Positions 26,686-35,300 of a stretch of 39,445 nt of DNA are shown piece after piece. This DNA comes from Flavobacteriaceae bacterium UBA2540. GTDB lineage: Bacteria; Bacteroidota; Bacteroidia; Flavobacteriales; Flavobacteriaceae. Each line of letters begins with the position of its first letter. The first letter of the stretch is position 1. The DNA is taken from NCBI GenBank assembly GCA_002340765.1, contig DDMS01000017.1, forward strand, positions 1-39,445, in the 5' to 3' direction. The notes under the pieces were generated by a model. That model was not told the DNA's origin. It was given only the letters and a program-made list of their open reading frames with translations, and ran no database searches. The position numbers and the translations under genes are program-made.

Positions 26686-27584
26686 TGAAAAAAGTCGCTA
26701 TTTATGGTCAATCTTACTCCGTTTCAGCTGAAAAGGAAATACAAATTTTACTTCAAATTCTTGATGAAAATACAAGTACGTGTTTTATAGAGAAAAAATT
26801 CTACGAACTTCTTAAAAAGGAAAATATTTTAGACAAAGAATATGAGACATTTGCGGGTTTTTCTGATTTGAATAGCACTTTTGATGTGATGTTTACATTA
26901 GGTGGAGATGGCACAATTTTGAGAGCAGTTACCTTTATTAGAAATCTAAATATTCCTATTTTGGGAATTAATACTGGAAGATTGGGTTTCTTGGCAACCA
27001 TCAATAAAGATGCAATCAAAGAAAGTATTGACCTTATAATAAAAGGTGAATATCGAATTCAAGAACGAACACTTTTATCAGTAAAAATAACACCTGAAAG
27101 CGAAGCTTTTTCCGAACTAAATTTTGCTTTAAACGAAGTAACCATTGCTCGAAAAAACACCACTTCAATGATTGGCATGAAAACAAGTTTGAACTTCGAA
27201 TATTTAACCAATTATTGGGCCGATGGATTGATTATTGCAACTCCAACAGGATCAACAGGCTATTCATTGAGTTGTAATGGACCTGTAATTTCTCCAAAAT
27301 CAAAAAGTTTTGTAATCACACCTATTGCACCTCACAACTTGAATGCAAGATCTATGGTTATTTGCGATGAAACAAATATTCAATTGAGTATTGATTCTCG
27401 TGAAAAAGATTTTTTAATTTCTTTAGATTCACGTATCACTTCTGTTCCAAAAAATACAGAAATTTTTATTAAGAAAGCACCATTTACCATCAAAACGATT
27501 CTCCCAAATAATCAATCTTTTTTAAAAACCTTGCGTACCAAATTGTTGTGGGGAGAAGACACAAGAAATGAAACTAATCTTTGA
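26685..27584 (+). CDS. nadK: NAD kinase
   Basis: 299 residues. The ATP/NAD-binding GGDGT is at 73-77 (TLGGDGTILRAV), followed by NTGRLGFLA (about 96-104) and the C-terminal TPTGSTGYSLSCNGP. This is the only committed step to NADP. It is the second gene of the CBS-nadK pair and starts inside the CBS gene's stop codon. A gap of 105 bases and a separate promoter follow, so DUF6089 and the envelope genes can be transcribed alone. Confidence 0.96.
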   Translation: MKKVAIYGQSYSVSAEKEIQILLQILDENTSTCFIEKKFYELLKKENILDKEYETFAGFSDLNSTFDVMFTLGGDGTILRAVTFIRNLNIPILGINTGRLGFLATINKDAIKESIDLIIKGEYRIQERTLLSVKITPESEAFSELNFALNEVTIARKNTTSMIGMKTSLNFEYLTNYWADGLIIATPTGSTGYSLSCNGPVISPKSKSFVITPIAPHNLNARSMVICDETNIQLSIDSREKDFLISLDSRITSVPKNTEIFIKKAPFTIKTILPNNQSFLKTLRTKLLWGEDTRNETNL

Positions 27585-27666
27585 GCATCAATCTTCAAAA
27601 AATCCATGAAAATAATAGTTATTCAAAAAGAATGAATATTAACCTTATAAAGCAAATTGAAATACC

Positions 27667-27674
27667 TATATTTG
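27667..27674 (+). promoter_or_regulatory. Candidate -7 element for DUF6089-uppS-bamA
   Basis: TATATTTG, an exact TAnnTTTG match, 15 bases before the ATG at 27690. It rules out the in-frame TTG start at 27657. No TTG at the expected distance upstream. Confidence 0.4.
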
Positions 27675-27689
27675 CGCTCGTTTTTTAAG

Positions 27690-28367
27690 ATGAAAAACAG
27701 TATAATTTTGCTTACATTAATGATTTTTTCTGGCATTTTCCATGGACAAGTTTACGAAGCCGGTATTGCTATTGGGGGCTCAAATTATATTGGAGATATT
27801 GGAAGGACAAATTATATTTACCCCAACAATTTCGCTGGCGGACTTGTTTTCAAATACAATTGGAACCCAAGAATTGCATTGAGAGCAACTTATAGTTATT
27901 TACCAATTGAAGCAAGTGATTTAGATGCAGATACTGATTTTAAAAGAGCAAGAGGTTTAGAATTTAGAAATACCATACACGAATTGGCTTTAGGACTTGA
28001 ATATAATTTTTACGAATATGATTTATCTTCTGATGATAAAATCTGGACACCTTATATTTTACTTGAATTAGCAGGTTTTAATTACAATTATATTGTAAAT
28101 GAACCTTCACCAAATCAATTTATGTATGATTCAAAAAATGCATTTGCAATTCCATTTGGCTTGGGAATTAAATCAAAATTGATTGGAAATTTTGCAATTG
28201 CATTCGAAACAAGATTCAGATATACTTTCAAAGACGATTTAGATTATACTACTTCAACAATTCCTAGATTAAATATTGGAGGAACAAATAGTGATTGGTA
28301 CGTTTTTACAGGAGTTTCATTACTATACACTTTTGGCAGACCAGCCTGTTACACAAAAGGATTTTAA
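27690..28367 (+). CDS. DUF6089 family outer-membrane beta-barrel protein
   Basis: About 225 residues. An N-terminal signal peptide (MKNSIILLTLMIFSGIFHGQ) is followed by YEAGIAIGGSNYIGDIG and alternating beta-strand sequence with an aromatic-rich C terminus (SLLYTFGRPACYTKGF). The ATG at 27690 is used because a -7 element covers the in-frame TTG. DUF6089 is a conserved Bacteroidota protein found just before uppS and bamA; its role in the outer membrane is unknown. Its stop is only four bases before the uppS ATG. Confidence 0.82.
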   Translation: MKNSIILLTLMIFSGIFHGQVYEAGIAIGGSNYIGDIGRTNYIYPNNFAGGLVFKYNWNPRIALRATYSYLPIEASDLDADTDFKRARGLEFRNTIHELALGLEYNFYEYDLSSDDKIWTPYILLELAGFNYNYIVNEPSPNQFMYDSKNAFAIPFGLGIKSKLIGNFAIAFETRFRYTFKDDLDYTTSTIPRLNIGGTNSDWYVFTGVSLLYTFGRPACYTKGF

Positions 28368-28371
28368 ATCT

Positions 28372-29115
28372 ATGGATAAAAAACTATGTATCGATTTACA
28401 AAAAGTCCCTAATCACGTTGCCATTATTATGGATGGTAATGGAAGATGGGCAAAAAGTAAAGGAATGAATCGTATTTTTGGACACAAAAATGCACTTACT
28501 GCTGTTAGAGAATCTATAGAGGCAGCTGCACAAATTGGCGTTAAAGCAATTACTTTATACGCTTTTTCTACTGAAAACTGGAAAAGACCCAAAACCGAAA
28601 TAAATGCATTAATGAGTTTATTAATTAATTCTTTAAAAAAAGAATTGGCAGATTTTATGAAAAATGGAGTGAAAGTAAATTCAATTGGACATAAAGAAAG
28701 TTTACCTAAAAATGCTCAAAAAGCACTAAATGAGGTTATTTTCGAAACTATTAATAACAAAAAAATTATTTTAACTCTTGCTTTAAGCTATGGATCAAAA
28801 GAAGAATTAGTGACAGCAATAAAAAATATTTCTAAAAAAGTTGTTAATAAAGAGATCGATTTAGAAAAAATTGATGAAAATACTATAGATAACCATTTAT
28901 ATACATTTAATTTGCCCCATGTTGACCTTTTGATAAGAACTAGTGGCGAACAACGCATCAGTAATTTCTTATTATGGCAAATGGCATATGCCGAATTATA
29001 TTTTACCGGTATACTTTGGCCAGATTTTAGACAAGAACATTTTTATGACGCCATCATAGAATATCAGAATAGAGAAAGAAGATTTGGAAAAACAAGCGAA
29101 CAACTTACAGAATAA
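28372..29115 (+). CDS. uppS: Isoprenyl transferase (undecaprenyl diphosphate synthase)
   Basis: 247 residues from the ATG at 28372; the frame extends further upstream but that region overlaps DUF6089 in another frame. The cis-prenyltransferase signature is HVAIIMDGNGRWAKSKG with catalytic D21, and the C-terminal DLLIRTSGEQRISNFLLWQ (about 184-202) matches the family. It makes undecaprenyl diphosphate, the carrier for peptidoglycan and glycans, so it also feeds the glycosyltransferase trio at 4417-7981. Seven bases precede bamA. Confidence 0.96.
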   Translation: MDKKLCIDLQKVPNHVAIIMDGNGRWAKSKGMNRIFGHKNALTAVRESIEAAAQIGVKAITLYAFSTENWKRPKTEINALMSLLINSLKKELADFMKNGVKVNSIGHKESLPKNAQKALNEVIFETINNKKIILTLALSYGSKEELVTAIKNISKKVVNKEIDLEKIDENTIDNHLYTFNLPHVDLLIRTSGEQRISNFLLWQMAYAELYFTGILWPDFRQEHFYDAIIEYQNRERRFGKTSEQLTE

Positions 29116-29122
29116 ATTTTTT

Positions 29123-31681
29123 ATGAAATTATTTTCTAGGTCATTAGTGCTTTTTGTACTATTTTTTACATTTAATGCAGCTGCACAAATAAAAAATGAC
29201 TCAATTACTATTACCGAAAAAGACACCATAAACAAAAACGAAAAAGTAACTTACGAAATTGGCAAAGAATATATTTTAGGGGGAATTACTGTTACTGGAT
29301 TGAAAAAATTTAGTGAAGAAACCGTGAAAGTATTTACAGGTCTTGTCACTGGACAATTGATAAAATTACCAGGTGATAAACTAACTAGTGCCATTAAAAA
29401 ATTGTATGAAAGTAAACAATTTAGTAATGTTGATGTTTATTTAATAAGAGTTGACGGCGAAACCATTTATTTAGAATTTGATGTTCAAGAGTTGCCACAA
29501 TTGAATGAAGTGAGAATTAATGGAATAAAAAAATCGAAAGCAAAAGAATTAATTAATGACGCTGAATTGAAATTAGGTGCAATGGTTACTGACAACTTGC
29601 TTGTAACCACAAAAAATTACTTCACCAAGAAATATACAGACAAAGGTTTTTTAAAAACAAAAGTTACTCTTGATCTTCAAAAAGATACTACTGACATTAA
29701 TATTGTAAACATGAGTGTTTTTATTGATAAAGGAGAAAGAGTTAAAATCAAAGATATCGTTTTTACTGGAAATGAAAAATTATCAGGCAAAAAGCTTCGC
29801 AAAGCAATGTCTAAAACCAAAGAAAAACTGATTGGTCGTTTTTGGAAAGCTTCAAAATATATTGAAGAAGATTATCAAGAAGATTTAGAGAAAATTTTAG
29901 ATAAATACAGCAGATTAGGTTTCAGAGATGCGCGAATTTTAAGTGAAAATATTTCTTGGAATGAGAATAATACTATCAACGTAAATATTGAACTTGAAGA
30001 AGGTAAACAATATCGTTTTGCAGATATCGTATTTGTTGGAAATAAAGAATATTCTGACGAACAACTTAGATCAGTTTTAAGAATTGAAAAAGGAGATGTT
30101 TATAATGGTGCTATTTTAAAAGAAAGAGTAAAAGGAGATGGCTCACCAACTTCTGAGGATTTATCAACCATGTATCAGGATAGTGGTTTCTTGTTTTCGC
30201 AAGTAAATGCTGTTGAAACCAAAGTTAAAAATGATTCTATTACTGTTGAAATTAGGATACGTGAAGATGAAAAAGCACGTATTAGAAAAGTAACAGTTAC
30301 TGGAAATGACAAAACAAATGACCACGTAATTTTTAGAGAATTACGCGTAAAACCAGGAGATTTATTTAGTAGAAGTGCCATTATTCGTTCTATCCGTGAA
30401 ATTGGACAATTGGGTTTCTTTGACCAAAATGTTTCTCCTGATGTAGTTCCTGATTATCAAAATAAAACTGCGGATATCGATTTTACAGTAGTTGAAAAAG
30501 GGGGTAGCCAAATTGAATTGCAAGGTGGTTATGGTGGGGGCACATTTATTGGTACTTTAGGGTTGTCATTTAATAATTTTTCTATTAGAAATATTTTAAA
30601 CAAAGACGCATATAAACCACTACCAATGGGAGATGGACAAAATTTGGCTTTGCGTTTGCAATCAAGCAGAACTTTTAATACTTACAGTTTTTCATTTACA
30701 GAACCTTGGCTTGGTGGTAGAAAACCACAATCATTGTCTTTTTCCGTATATTCATCGAATCAATACCAATTTAATTTTCAAACAGGAGATGTTGATAGAA
30801 GCCAAAGTTTAGGAATTGTTGGAGCTTCTTTGGGTCTTGGAAAGCGTTTAAAATGGCCAGATGATTTTTTCCAGTTGTCGCAATCTATAAGTTATCAAGC
30901 CTTTAATTTGAAAAATTATGGTTTTAGAGTTGGACAAAATATTTTGAGTAATGGAAACTTGAATAATTTATCTTATAGTGCAACAATCAGTAGAAATTCG
31001 GCCGGACCAAGTTTGATTTTTCCAACTTATGGTTCAGAATTTAGTTTAGGGATAAAAGCTACTTTCCCTTATTCATTGGTTAATGGAAGAGATTATACTA
31101 TTGATGATAATTTGAGTCAAGAAGACAGAAATGCAAGAATTGCTGAAAACTATAAATGGTTAGAATATTATAAGGCAAGTATTAAAGGAAAATGGTACAC
31201 CTCATTTACGGATAAATTAGTTTTAATGACAAATGCTGAGATGGGTTATTTAGGGTATTACAACCCTAAAATCGGCTTATCCCCTTTTGAAAGATATTAT
31301 GTTGGTGGAGATGGGATTGCTATTTTTCAGTTGGATGGTAGAGAAGTTGTAGGTTTAAGAGGTTATGAAAATAATAGACTTTCTTCGGTTGAAGGAGGTT
31401 CAATTTACAATAAATTTCAATTAGAATTAAGGTATTCAATCACAGATGCACCTTCTGCTTCAATCTATACTTTAGGATTTTTAGAAGCGGGTAATTCTTA
31501 TGACAATTTTAAAACATTTAATCCGTTTGAGTTAAAACGTTCAGCCGGAGTTGGTATACGAATATTTATGCCTGCATTTGGGTTATTAGGGATCGATTTC
31601 GCACACGGATTTGACCCTTTACCTGGGTTTACAGAAAAATCTGGTTGGCAAACACATTTTATCATTGGAAGACAATTCTAG
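29123..31681 (+). CDS. bamA: Outer-membrane protein assembly factor BamA
   Basis: About 852 residues from the ATG at 29123 (MKLFSRSLVLFVLFF...AAAQ signal peptide); the upstream part of the frame overlaps uppS. Five POTRA domains fill residues about 45-430, with repeats such as ITVTGLKKFSEETVKVF and IVFTGNEKLSGKKLRKAM. The C-terminal 16-strand barrel carries GLRGYENNRLS (the loop-6 VRGF motif) and ends in QTHFIIGRQF. BamA inserts outer-membrane proteins. The chaperone genes ompH follow. A 12-base inverted repeat lies just after its stop. Confidence 0.95.
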   Translation: MKLFSRSLVLFVLFFTFNAAAQIKNDSITITEKDTINKNEKVTYEIGKEYILGGITVTGLKKFSEETVKVFTGLVTGQLIKLPGDKLTSAIKKLYESKQFSNVDVYLIRVDGETIYLEFDVQELPQLNEVRINGIKKSKAKELINDAELKLGAMVTDNLLVTTKNYFTKKYTDKGFLKTKVTLDLQKDTTDINIVNMSVFIDKGERVKIKDIVFTGNEKLSGKKLRKAMSKTKEKLIGRFWKASKYIEEDYQEDLEKILDKYSRLGFRDARILSENISWNENNTINVNIELEEGKQYRFADIVFVGNKEYSDEQLRSVLRIEKGDVYNGAILKERVKGDGSPTSEDLSTMYQDSGFLFSQVNAVETKVKNDSITVEIRIREDEKARIRKVTVTGNDKTNDHVIFRELRVKPGDLFSRSAIIRSIREIGQLGFFDQNVSPDVVPDYQNKTADIDFTVVEKGGSQIELQGGYGGGTFIGTLGLSFNNFSIRNILNKDAYKPLPMGDGQNLALRLQSSRTFNTYSFSFTEPWLGGRKPQSLSFSVYSSNQYQFNFQTGDVDRSQSLGIVGASLGLGKRLKWPDDFFQLSQSISYQAFNLKNYGFRVGQNILSNGNLNNLSYSATISRNSAGPSLIFPTYGSEFSLGIKATFPYSLVNGRDYTIDDNLSQEDRNARIAENYKWLEYYKASIKGKWYTSFTDKLVLMTNAEMGYLGYYNPKIGLSPFERYYVGGDGIAIFQLDGREVVGLRGYENNRLSSVEGGSIYNKFQLELRYSITDAPSASIYTLGFLEAGNSYDNFKTFNPFELKRSAGVGIRIFMPAFGLLGIDFAHGFDPLPGFTEKSGWQTHFIIGRQF

Positions 31682-31691
31682 GAAAACATTA

Positions 31692-31751
31692 CATTTGTAA
31701 AATAGATTCGTTTTTTTTGGCACGGTTTTTCCTAAATACATTTTACAAATG
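31692..31751 (+). repeat. Inverted repeat enclosing a sigma-54-like motif before ompH
   Basis: CATTTGTAAAAT (31692-31703) and ATTTTACAAATG (31740-31751) are perfect 12-base inverted copies, 36 bases apart. The right arm contains the ATG of the ompH gene. A read-through transcript from bamA could fold and hide that start codon. The left arm also overlaps a -7 element, TACATTTG (31690-31697). Confidence 0.4.
31717..31733 (+). promoter_or_regulatory. Sigma-54-like promoter motif before ompH
   Basis: TTGGCACGGTTTTTCCT fits the -24 half (TTGGCACG) of the sigma-54 consensus exactly; the -12 half reads TTCC instead of TTGC. The missing G makes this uncertain. Confidence 0.3.
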
Positions 31752-32564
31752 AAAAAAATATTTTTATTCGTCGTTCTTTTATTCAGTGTATCCACATTTT
31801 GGTCACAGAGAAATCAGTTAATCGCTTATATAGATATGGAGTATATTCTAGAAAATATTCCTGAATATTTAAAAGCACAAAACATGTTAGATGCCAAAGT
31901 CGCAAAATGGAAAACAAACTTAGACCAACAAGCACGTCATCTAGAAGTATTGAAAACCGATTTAGCGAGCGAAAAAGCTATTTTAACAAAAGATTTAATT
32001 GACGAAAAAGAAGAGGAAATTACCTTAAAACAAGAAGAATTAAGAAGATTAGAATCTTTGTATTTTGGACCAAATGGCGATTTATATTTAATGAGAAAAC
32101 AATTGGTAAAACCAATTCAAGATCAAGTTTATAATGCTATTCAAGGTATCGCAAGTCGAAAAAATTATGATTTTGTTTTCGAAAAATCTAGTGATTTAGT
32201 AATGCTATATTCAAATAAAAAATACGATATTAGCGACCTCGTTTTATCAACAATTGATAAGACAAGATTATCGGAAGAAAAGAAAGACCAGCGTAACAAA
32301 AATAGCGCAAAAGACCCGATTGTTGATAAAGAAATAACTGTAAAACAACAACAGCTAATTGACAAAAAAGAGGAGTTAATCACTGAAAAAAAAGAAGATA
32401 TTGCTAAAAAAGAAGCTGATAAAGAAGCTAAAAGGAAAGAAATAGAAGACAAAAAAGAAGCTCTTACGAAAAAAAGAGAAGAGCAAAGAAAAATTTTAAG
32501 AGAAAAACAAGAAGCGCTAAAAAAACAAAAAGAAGAAGAAAAAAAGAAAAAAAATCAAGAATAA
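31749..32564 (+). CDS. OmpH/Skp-family periplasmic chaperone (long)
   Basis: 271 residues: signal peptide (MKKIFLFVVLLFSVSTFWSQ), a Skp-like core starting IAYIDMEYILENIPEY (about 25-175) with long coiled-coil arms, and a C-terminal tail of about 90 residues that is almost only Lys, Glu, Asp and Gln. Skp holds unfolded outer-membrane proteins in the periplasm and hands them to BamA. The tail is unusual for Skp (normally about 160 residues) and may extend the coiled coil. It follows bamA and precedes a second, normal-length copy by 19 bases. Confidence 0.88.
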   Translation: MKKIFLFVVLLFSVSTFWSQRNQLIAYIDMEYILENIPEYLKAQNMLDAKVAKWKTNLDQQARHLEVLKTDLASEKAILTKDLIDEKEEEITLKQEELRRLESLYFGPNGDLYLMRKQLVKPIQDQVYNAIQGIASRKNYDFVFEKSSDLVMLYSNKKYDISDLVLSTIDKTRLSEEKKDQRNKNSAKDPIVDKEITVKQQQLIDKKEELITEKKEDIAKKEADKEAKRKEIEDKKEALTKKREEQRKILREKQEALKKQKEEEKKKKNQE

Positions 32565-32583
32565 TTATTAAACTTAAACAAGA

Positions 32584-33090
32584 ATGAAAAATTTAAAAAC
32601 GTTACTATTAATTGCTGTATTTACTTTAGGATTGGGTGGTGTTGCAAATGCACAAAAATCCGGTCACATTGACTTTGAAAAACTAGTAGCTGACATGCCG
32701 CAAACTACTAAATTGAAACTTGACATTGAAAAATTAGGGAAAACATATCAAGATGAAATTGAAGGAATGGCTAAAAAGGTGGAGGCTAAAATAAAAAAGT
32801 ATCAAGCTGAACAAAATGGTCAAACCAAAGAAATCAATGAATCTAGAGCTTTAGAAGTTCAGCAAGACAATCAAAGATGGGAGCAATTGAGACAAACTGC
32901 TTATCAAGACATGCAAAAAAAGCAAGCTGATGGCTTAAATCCAATTATCGAAAAAGCACAAAAAGCAATTGAAGATGTTGCTGCTGCTAAAGGAATTGTA
33001 TATGTATTTGACGCTTCTGTCGGGAAAGGATTGTTAGTTTCTAAAGGAGAAGATATATTTGCTGCCGTAAAAGCTAAATTAGGATTTTAA
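32584..33090 (+). CDS. OmpH/Skp-family periplasmic chaperone (normal length)
   Basis: 168 residues, typical Skp length: signal peptide (MKNLKTLLLIAVFTLGLGGVANA), HIDFEKLVADMP at the start of the core, an amphipathic coiled-coil arm rich in Lys, Gln and Glu, and the closing strand GIVYVFDASVGKGLLVSKGED. It differs from the preceding gene by the absence of the charged tail, so the two are an old duplication with different arms. A strong terminator 21 bases after the stop closes the envelope transcript. Confidence 0.9.
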   Translation: MKNLKTLLLIAVFTLGLGGVANAQKSGHIDFEKLVADMPQTTKLKLDIEKLGKTYQDEIEGMAKKVEAKIKKYQAEQNGQTKEINESRALEVQQDNQRWEQLRQTAYQDMQKKQADGLNPIIEKAQKAIEDVAAAKGIVYVFDASVGKGLLVSKGEDIFAAVKAKLGF

Positions 33091-33111
33091 TTCACAAAAT
33101 TTATATTTAAG

Positions 33112-33147
33112 AAAGAAACCTACTTAAAAGTAGGTTTCTTTATTTTT
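33112..33147 (+). terminator. Rho-independent terminator after the second ompH gene
   Basis: AAAGAAACCTACTT (33112-33125) and AAGTAGGTTTCTTT (33128-33141) form a perfect 14-base-pair stem, followed by ATTTTT. It lies 21 bases beyond the stop and just before murI. TATTTTTA at 33141-33148 resembles a -7 element for murI. Confidence 0.75.
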
Positions 33148-33152
33148 ACAAA

Positions 33153-33950
33153 ATGATGCTAAAAACGAACTTTCCAATTGGTCTTTTTGATTCTGGAGTT
33201 GGTGGCACTTCTATTTGGAAAGAAATTATTGCTTTGTTGCCGAATGAAAATTCCATTTACTTATCAGATAGCAAAAACGCTCCTTATGGAGAAAAAAGTA
33301 AACAAGAAATCATTGATTTATCTGTCAAAAACACTGAATATTTACTAAAAAATAATTGTAAAATTATAGTTGTTGCTTGCAATACTGCTACCACAAATGC
33401 TATCAAAACATTGCGTCAAAATTATAATGTACCTTTTATCGGAATTGAACCTGCCATAAAACCTGCAGCACTTTCTACCAAAACCAATGTTGTGGGAATT
33501 CTTGCCACCAAAGGGACGTTGAACAGCGAACTATTTGAAGCAACTTCAAATGTTTTTAAAGCACAAATTGTCATCAAAGAAACGATTGGAAAAGGGTTGG
33601 TTGATTTGATTGAAAACGGAAAAATCAATTCGCCAAAAATGAGGAGTTTATTAGCATCCTATCTAAAACCTATGTTACAAGAAAACATGGATTGTCTTGT
33701 TTTGGGCTGTACACATTATCCTTATTTGATTCCTCAAATTCGAAAAATTGTTGGTGAAAATATGGAAATAATTGATTCTGGTCTGGCTGTTGCCAAACAA
33801 ACAAAAGCTATTTTAGAAAAACATGAATTGATTAATCAGCAAAAGAATTTAGGAACACATCACCTATTCATAAACAAAAATAAAACTGTTTTGGAAATGT
33901 TGGTATCAAATAATTCTGAAAAAATCACTGTTGAAGAACGCGATTTTTAA
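33153..33950 (+). CDS. murI: Glutamate racemase
   Basis: 265 residues. MurI makes D-glutamate for peptidoglycan. The Asp/Glu racemase motifs are complete: FDSGVGG (12-18), the two catalytic cysteines C76 (VACNTATTNA) and C186 (LGCTHYPY), and SKNAPYG (40-46). Two adjacent ATG codons (33153, 33156) could both serve. Its last four bases overlap the stop codon region of the convergent porP gene, so no terminator can lie between them. Confidence 0.95.
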   Translation: MMLKTNFPIGLFDSGVGGTSIWKEIIALLPNENSIYLSDSKNAPYGEKSKQEIIDLSVKNTEYLLKNNCKIIVVACNTATTNAIKTLRQNYNVPFIGIEPAIKPAALSTKTNVVGILATKGTLNSELFEATSNVFKAQIVIKETIGKGLVDLIENGKINSPKMRSLLASYLKPMLQENMDCLVLGCTHYPYLIPQIRKIVGENMEIIDSGLAVAKQTKAILEKHELINQQKNLGTHHLFINKNKTVLEMLVSNNSEKITVEERDF

Positions 33951-34930
33951 AATCCTCCAAAAGCTGAATTGATATTTGGACAAGCAGCTGCTCTTTGCTC
34001 TTGCGTCCATAAATTGACTCCCACAGAAACTTGATGAAATCCTGAATTGGTCAATACAGTCTGATTCATTTGATTGGTGTACGTGTATGAAAACATCCAA
34101 TTTTGATAATTAATTCCAACAATTGGTGACACATACCGTGCATTTTGAATCGCATTCGCATCAAAACTTTGTCTGTATGAAAGTGCTGCCCAAAGTTGCG
34201 TTTGTGAAATATTCTTGTAAGCTTTTATATTAAAATCTGCAATTCGTTCTCCAGTTCCTTCTCTAAATTGCATCATAATTGACGGCTCAAACTGAACAAA
34301 AAGCTCTTCACCAAAATAATATCCAGCAGAAAAAATATAATTTCTCAAATCTAAAGGCTCTTGAACATTCAGATTATTTTTTGCAGTTAACAATAAATTC
34401 TTCACTGTAAAATAGGAAGAAAATCCACCTAAATGATATGCTACACTAAAATCAGCATTGTAATAACTAGTGCTTTCAATAATCGCTGCAATTGCTCTAT
34501 CTCCTGTAAATATTCTCTGGTCTGATTGATTTTGAACAAAAGTAAACGCCAAACCGAAAGACAATTGATTGAAAATTTTACCATCACTCATAGGTAAATG
34601 ATATGCATAGGTTGCTTGAACTCCTTTTTGAGAGTGAAAACCGTTTTTGTCATTAAACAAAACCAATCCATAACCTGCATTTGAATATTCATCAAAACGA
34701 GTGTGAAAACTCAACGTTTGTAATGCTGGCGCATTCGGAATTCCAGCCCATTGTTGTCTTGCTGTCATTCGCAACTTACTAGAATTTCCAATTCCAGCAG
34801 CAGAGGGATGTACTAAAAATACATTGTCTGAAAGGTAATCTTGGTAAATTGGCAATGTCTCTTGTGAAAAACTTTTTGATGAAAAAAGTATTAGTATAAA
34901 TAAGCAACTTAGTCGAAAACTCAATCTCAT
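33947..34930 (-). CDS. PorP/SprF-family type IX secretion membrane protein
   Basis: About 327 residues from the ATG at 34930 (MRLSFRLSCLFILILFSSKSFSQ signal peptide). The body is the PorP/SprF outer-membrane barrel: QDYLSDNVFLVHPSAAGIG (about 28-46), ARQQWAGIPNAP and repeated aromatic beta strands. PorP/SprF proteins belong to or associate with the type IX secretion and gliding machinery, often next to a large adhesin (SprB-like), but no adhesin or other gld/spr gene is present here. The in-frame ATG at 34954 is rejected because a -7 element covers it. Confidence 0.9.
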   Translation of the reverse strand: MRLSFRLSCLFILILFSSKSFSQETLPIYQDYLSDNVFLVHPSAAGIGNSSKLRMTARQQWAGIPNAPALQTLSFHTRFDEYSNAGYGLVLFNDKNGFHSQKGVQATYAYHLPMSDGKIFNQLSFGLAFTFVQNQSDQRIFTGDRAIAAIIESTSYYNADFSVAYHLGGFSSYFTVKNLLLTAKNNLNVQEPLDLRNYIFSAGYYFGEELFVQFEPSIMMQFREGTGERIADFNIKAYKNISQTQLWAALSYRQSFDANAIQNARYVSPIVGINYQNWMFSYTYTNQMNQTVLTNSGFHQVSVGVNLWTQEQRAAACPNINSAFGGF

Positions 34931-34951
34931 TAAAATCTTAATTTTAAAAAT

Positions 34952-34959
34952 CAAATATA
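34952..34959 (-). promoter_or_regulatory. Candidate -7 element for the PorP/SprF gene
   Basis: TATATTTG on the minus strand, an exact TAnnTTTG match, 22 bases before the ATG at 34930. No TTG is at the expected distance. Confidence 0.4.
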
Positions 34960-35300
34960 TTGCTTTTAAAAGAATAATTAATTTTTCAAAAGAAGTTTTA
35001 ACAATTTTACTTTGTACAACATTTTCAAAAATGATTTTTGGATAAACATAAAATAACTTCTTTACAAAAATGAAATTATGTCACTTCAATAAAATAAATG
35101 AATACGAAAACCCTCAACAATCATTTTCTTAAGCAGCGAAATCAGAAATTAAAATAGACCAAAAAAATCAACAAATTCGCAAATTAAAATACATAAATTT
35201 TTAAAAATTAAACTTACTGAAAAGGATTATTTAAGTTACTGATTAATTATAATCATTTCCATTAAAAAACAAAACCCCAGCAATGAATGTGAATTGGCTT
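34960..35300. other. Intergenic stretch without a recognised gene
   Basis: About 340 AT-rich bases between two minus-strand genes. I see the upstream part of the PorP promoter at the left edge and only very short open frames elsewhere (for example 20 codons on the plus strand from the ATG near 35070, starting MKLCHFNK). No tRNA-like fold, no strong hairpin and no repeat was noticed. The symporter gene's transcript must end here, but no clear terminator is visible. Confidence 0.5.
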
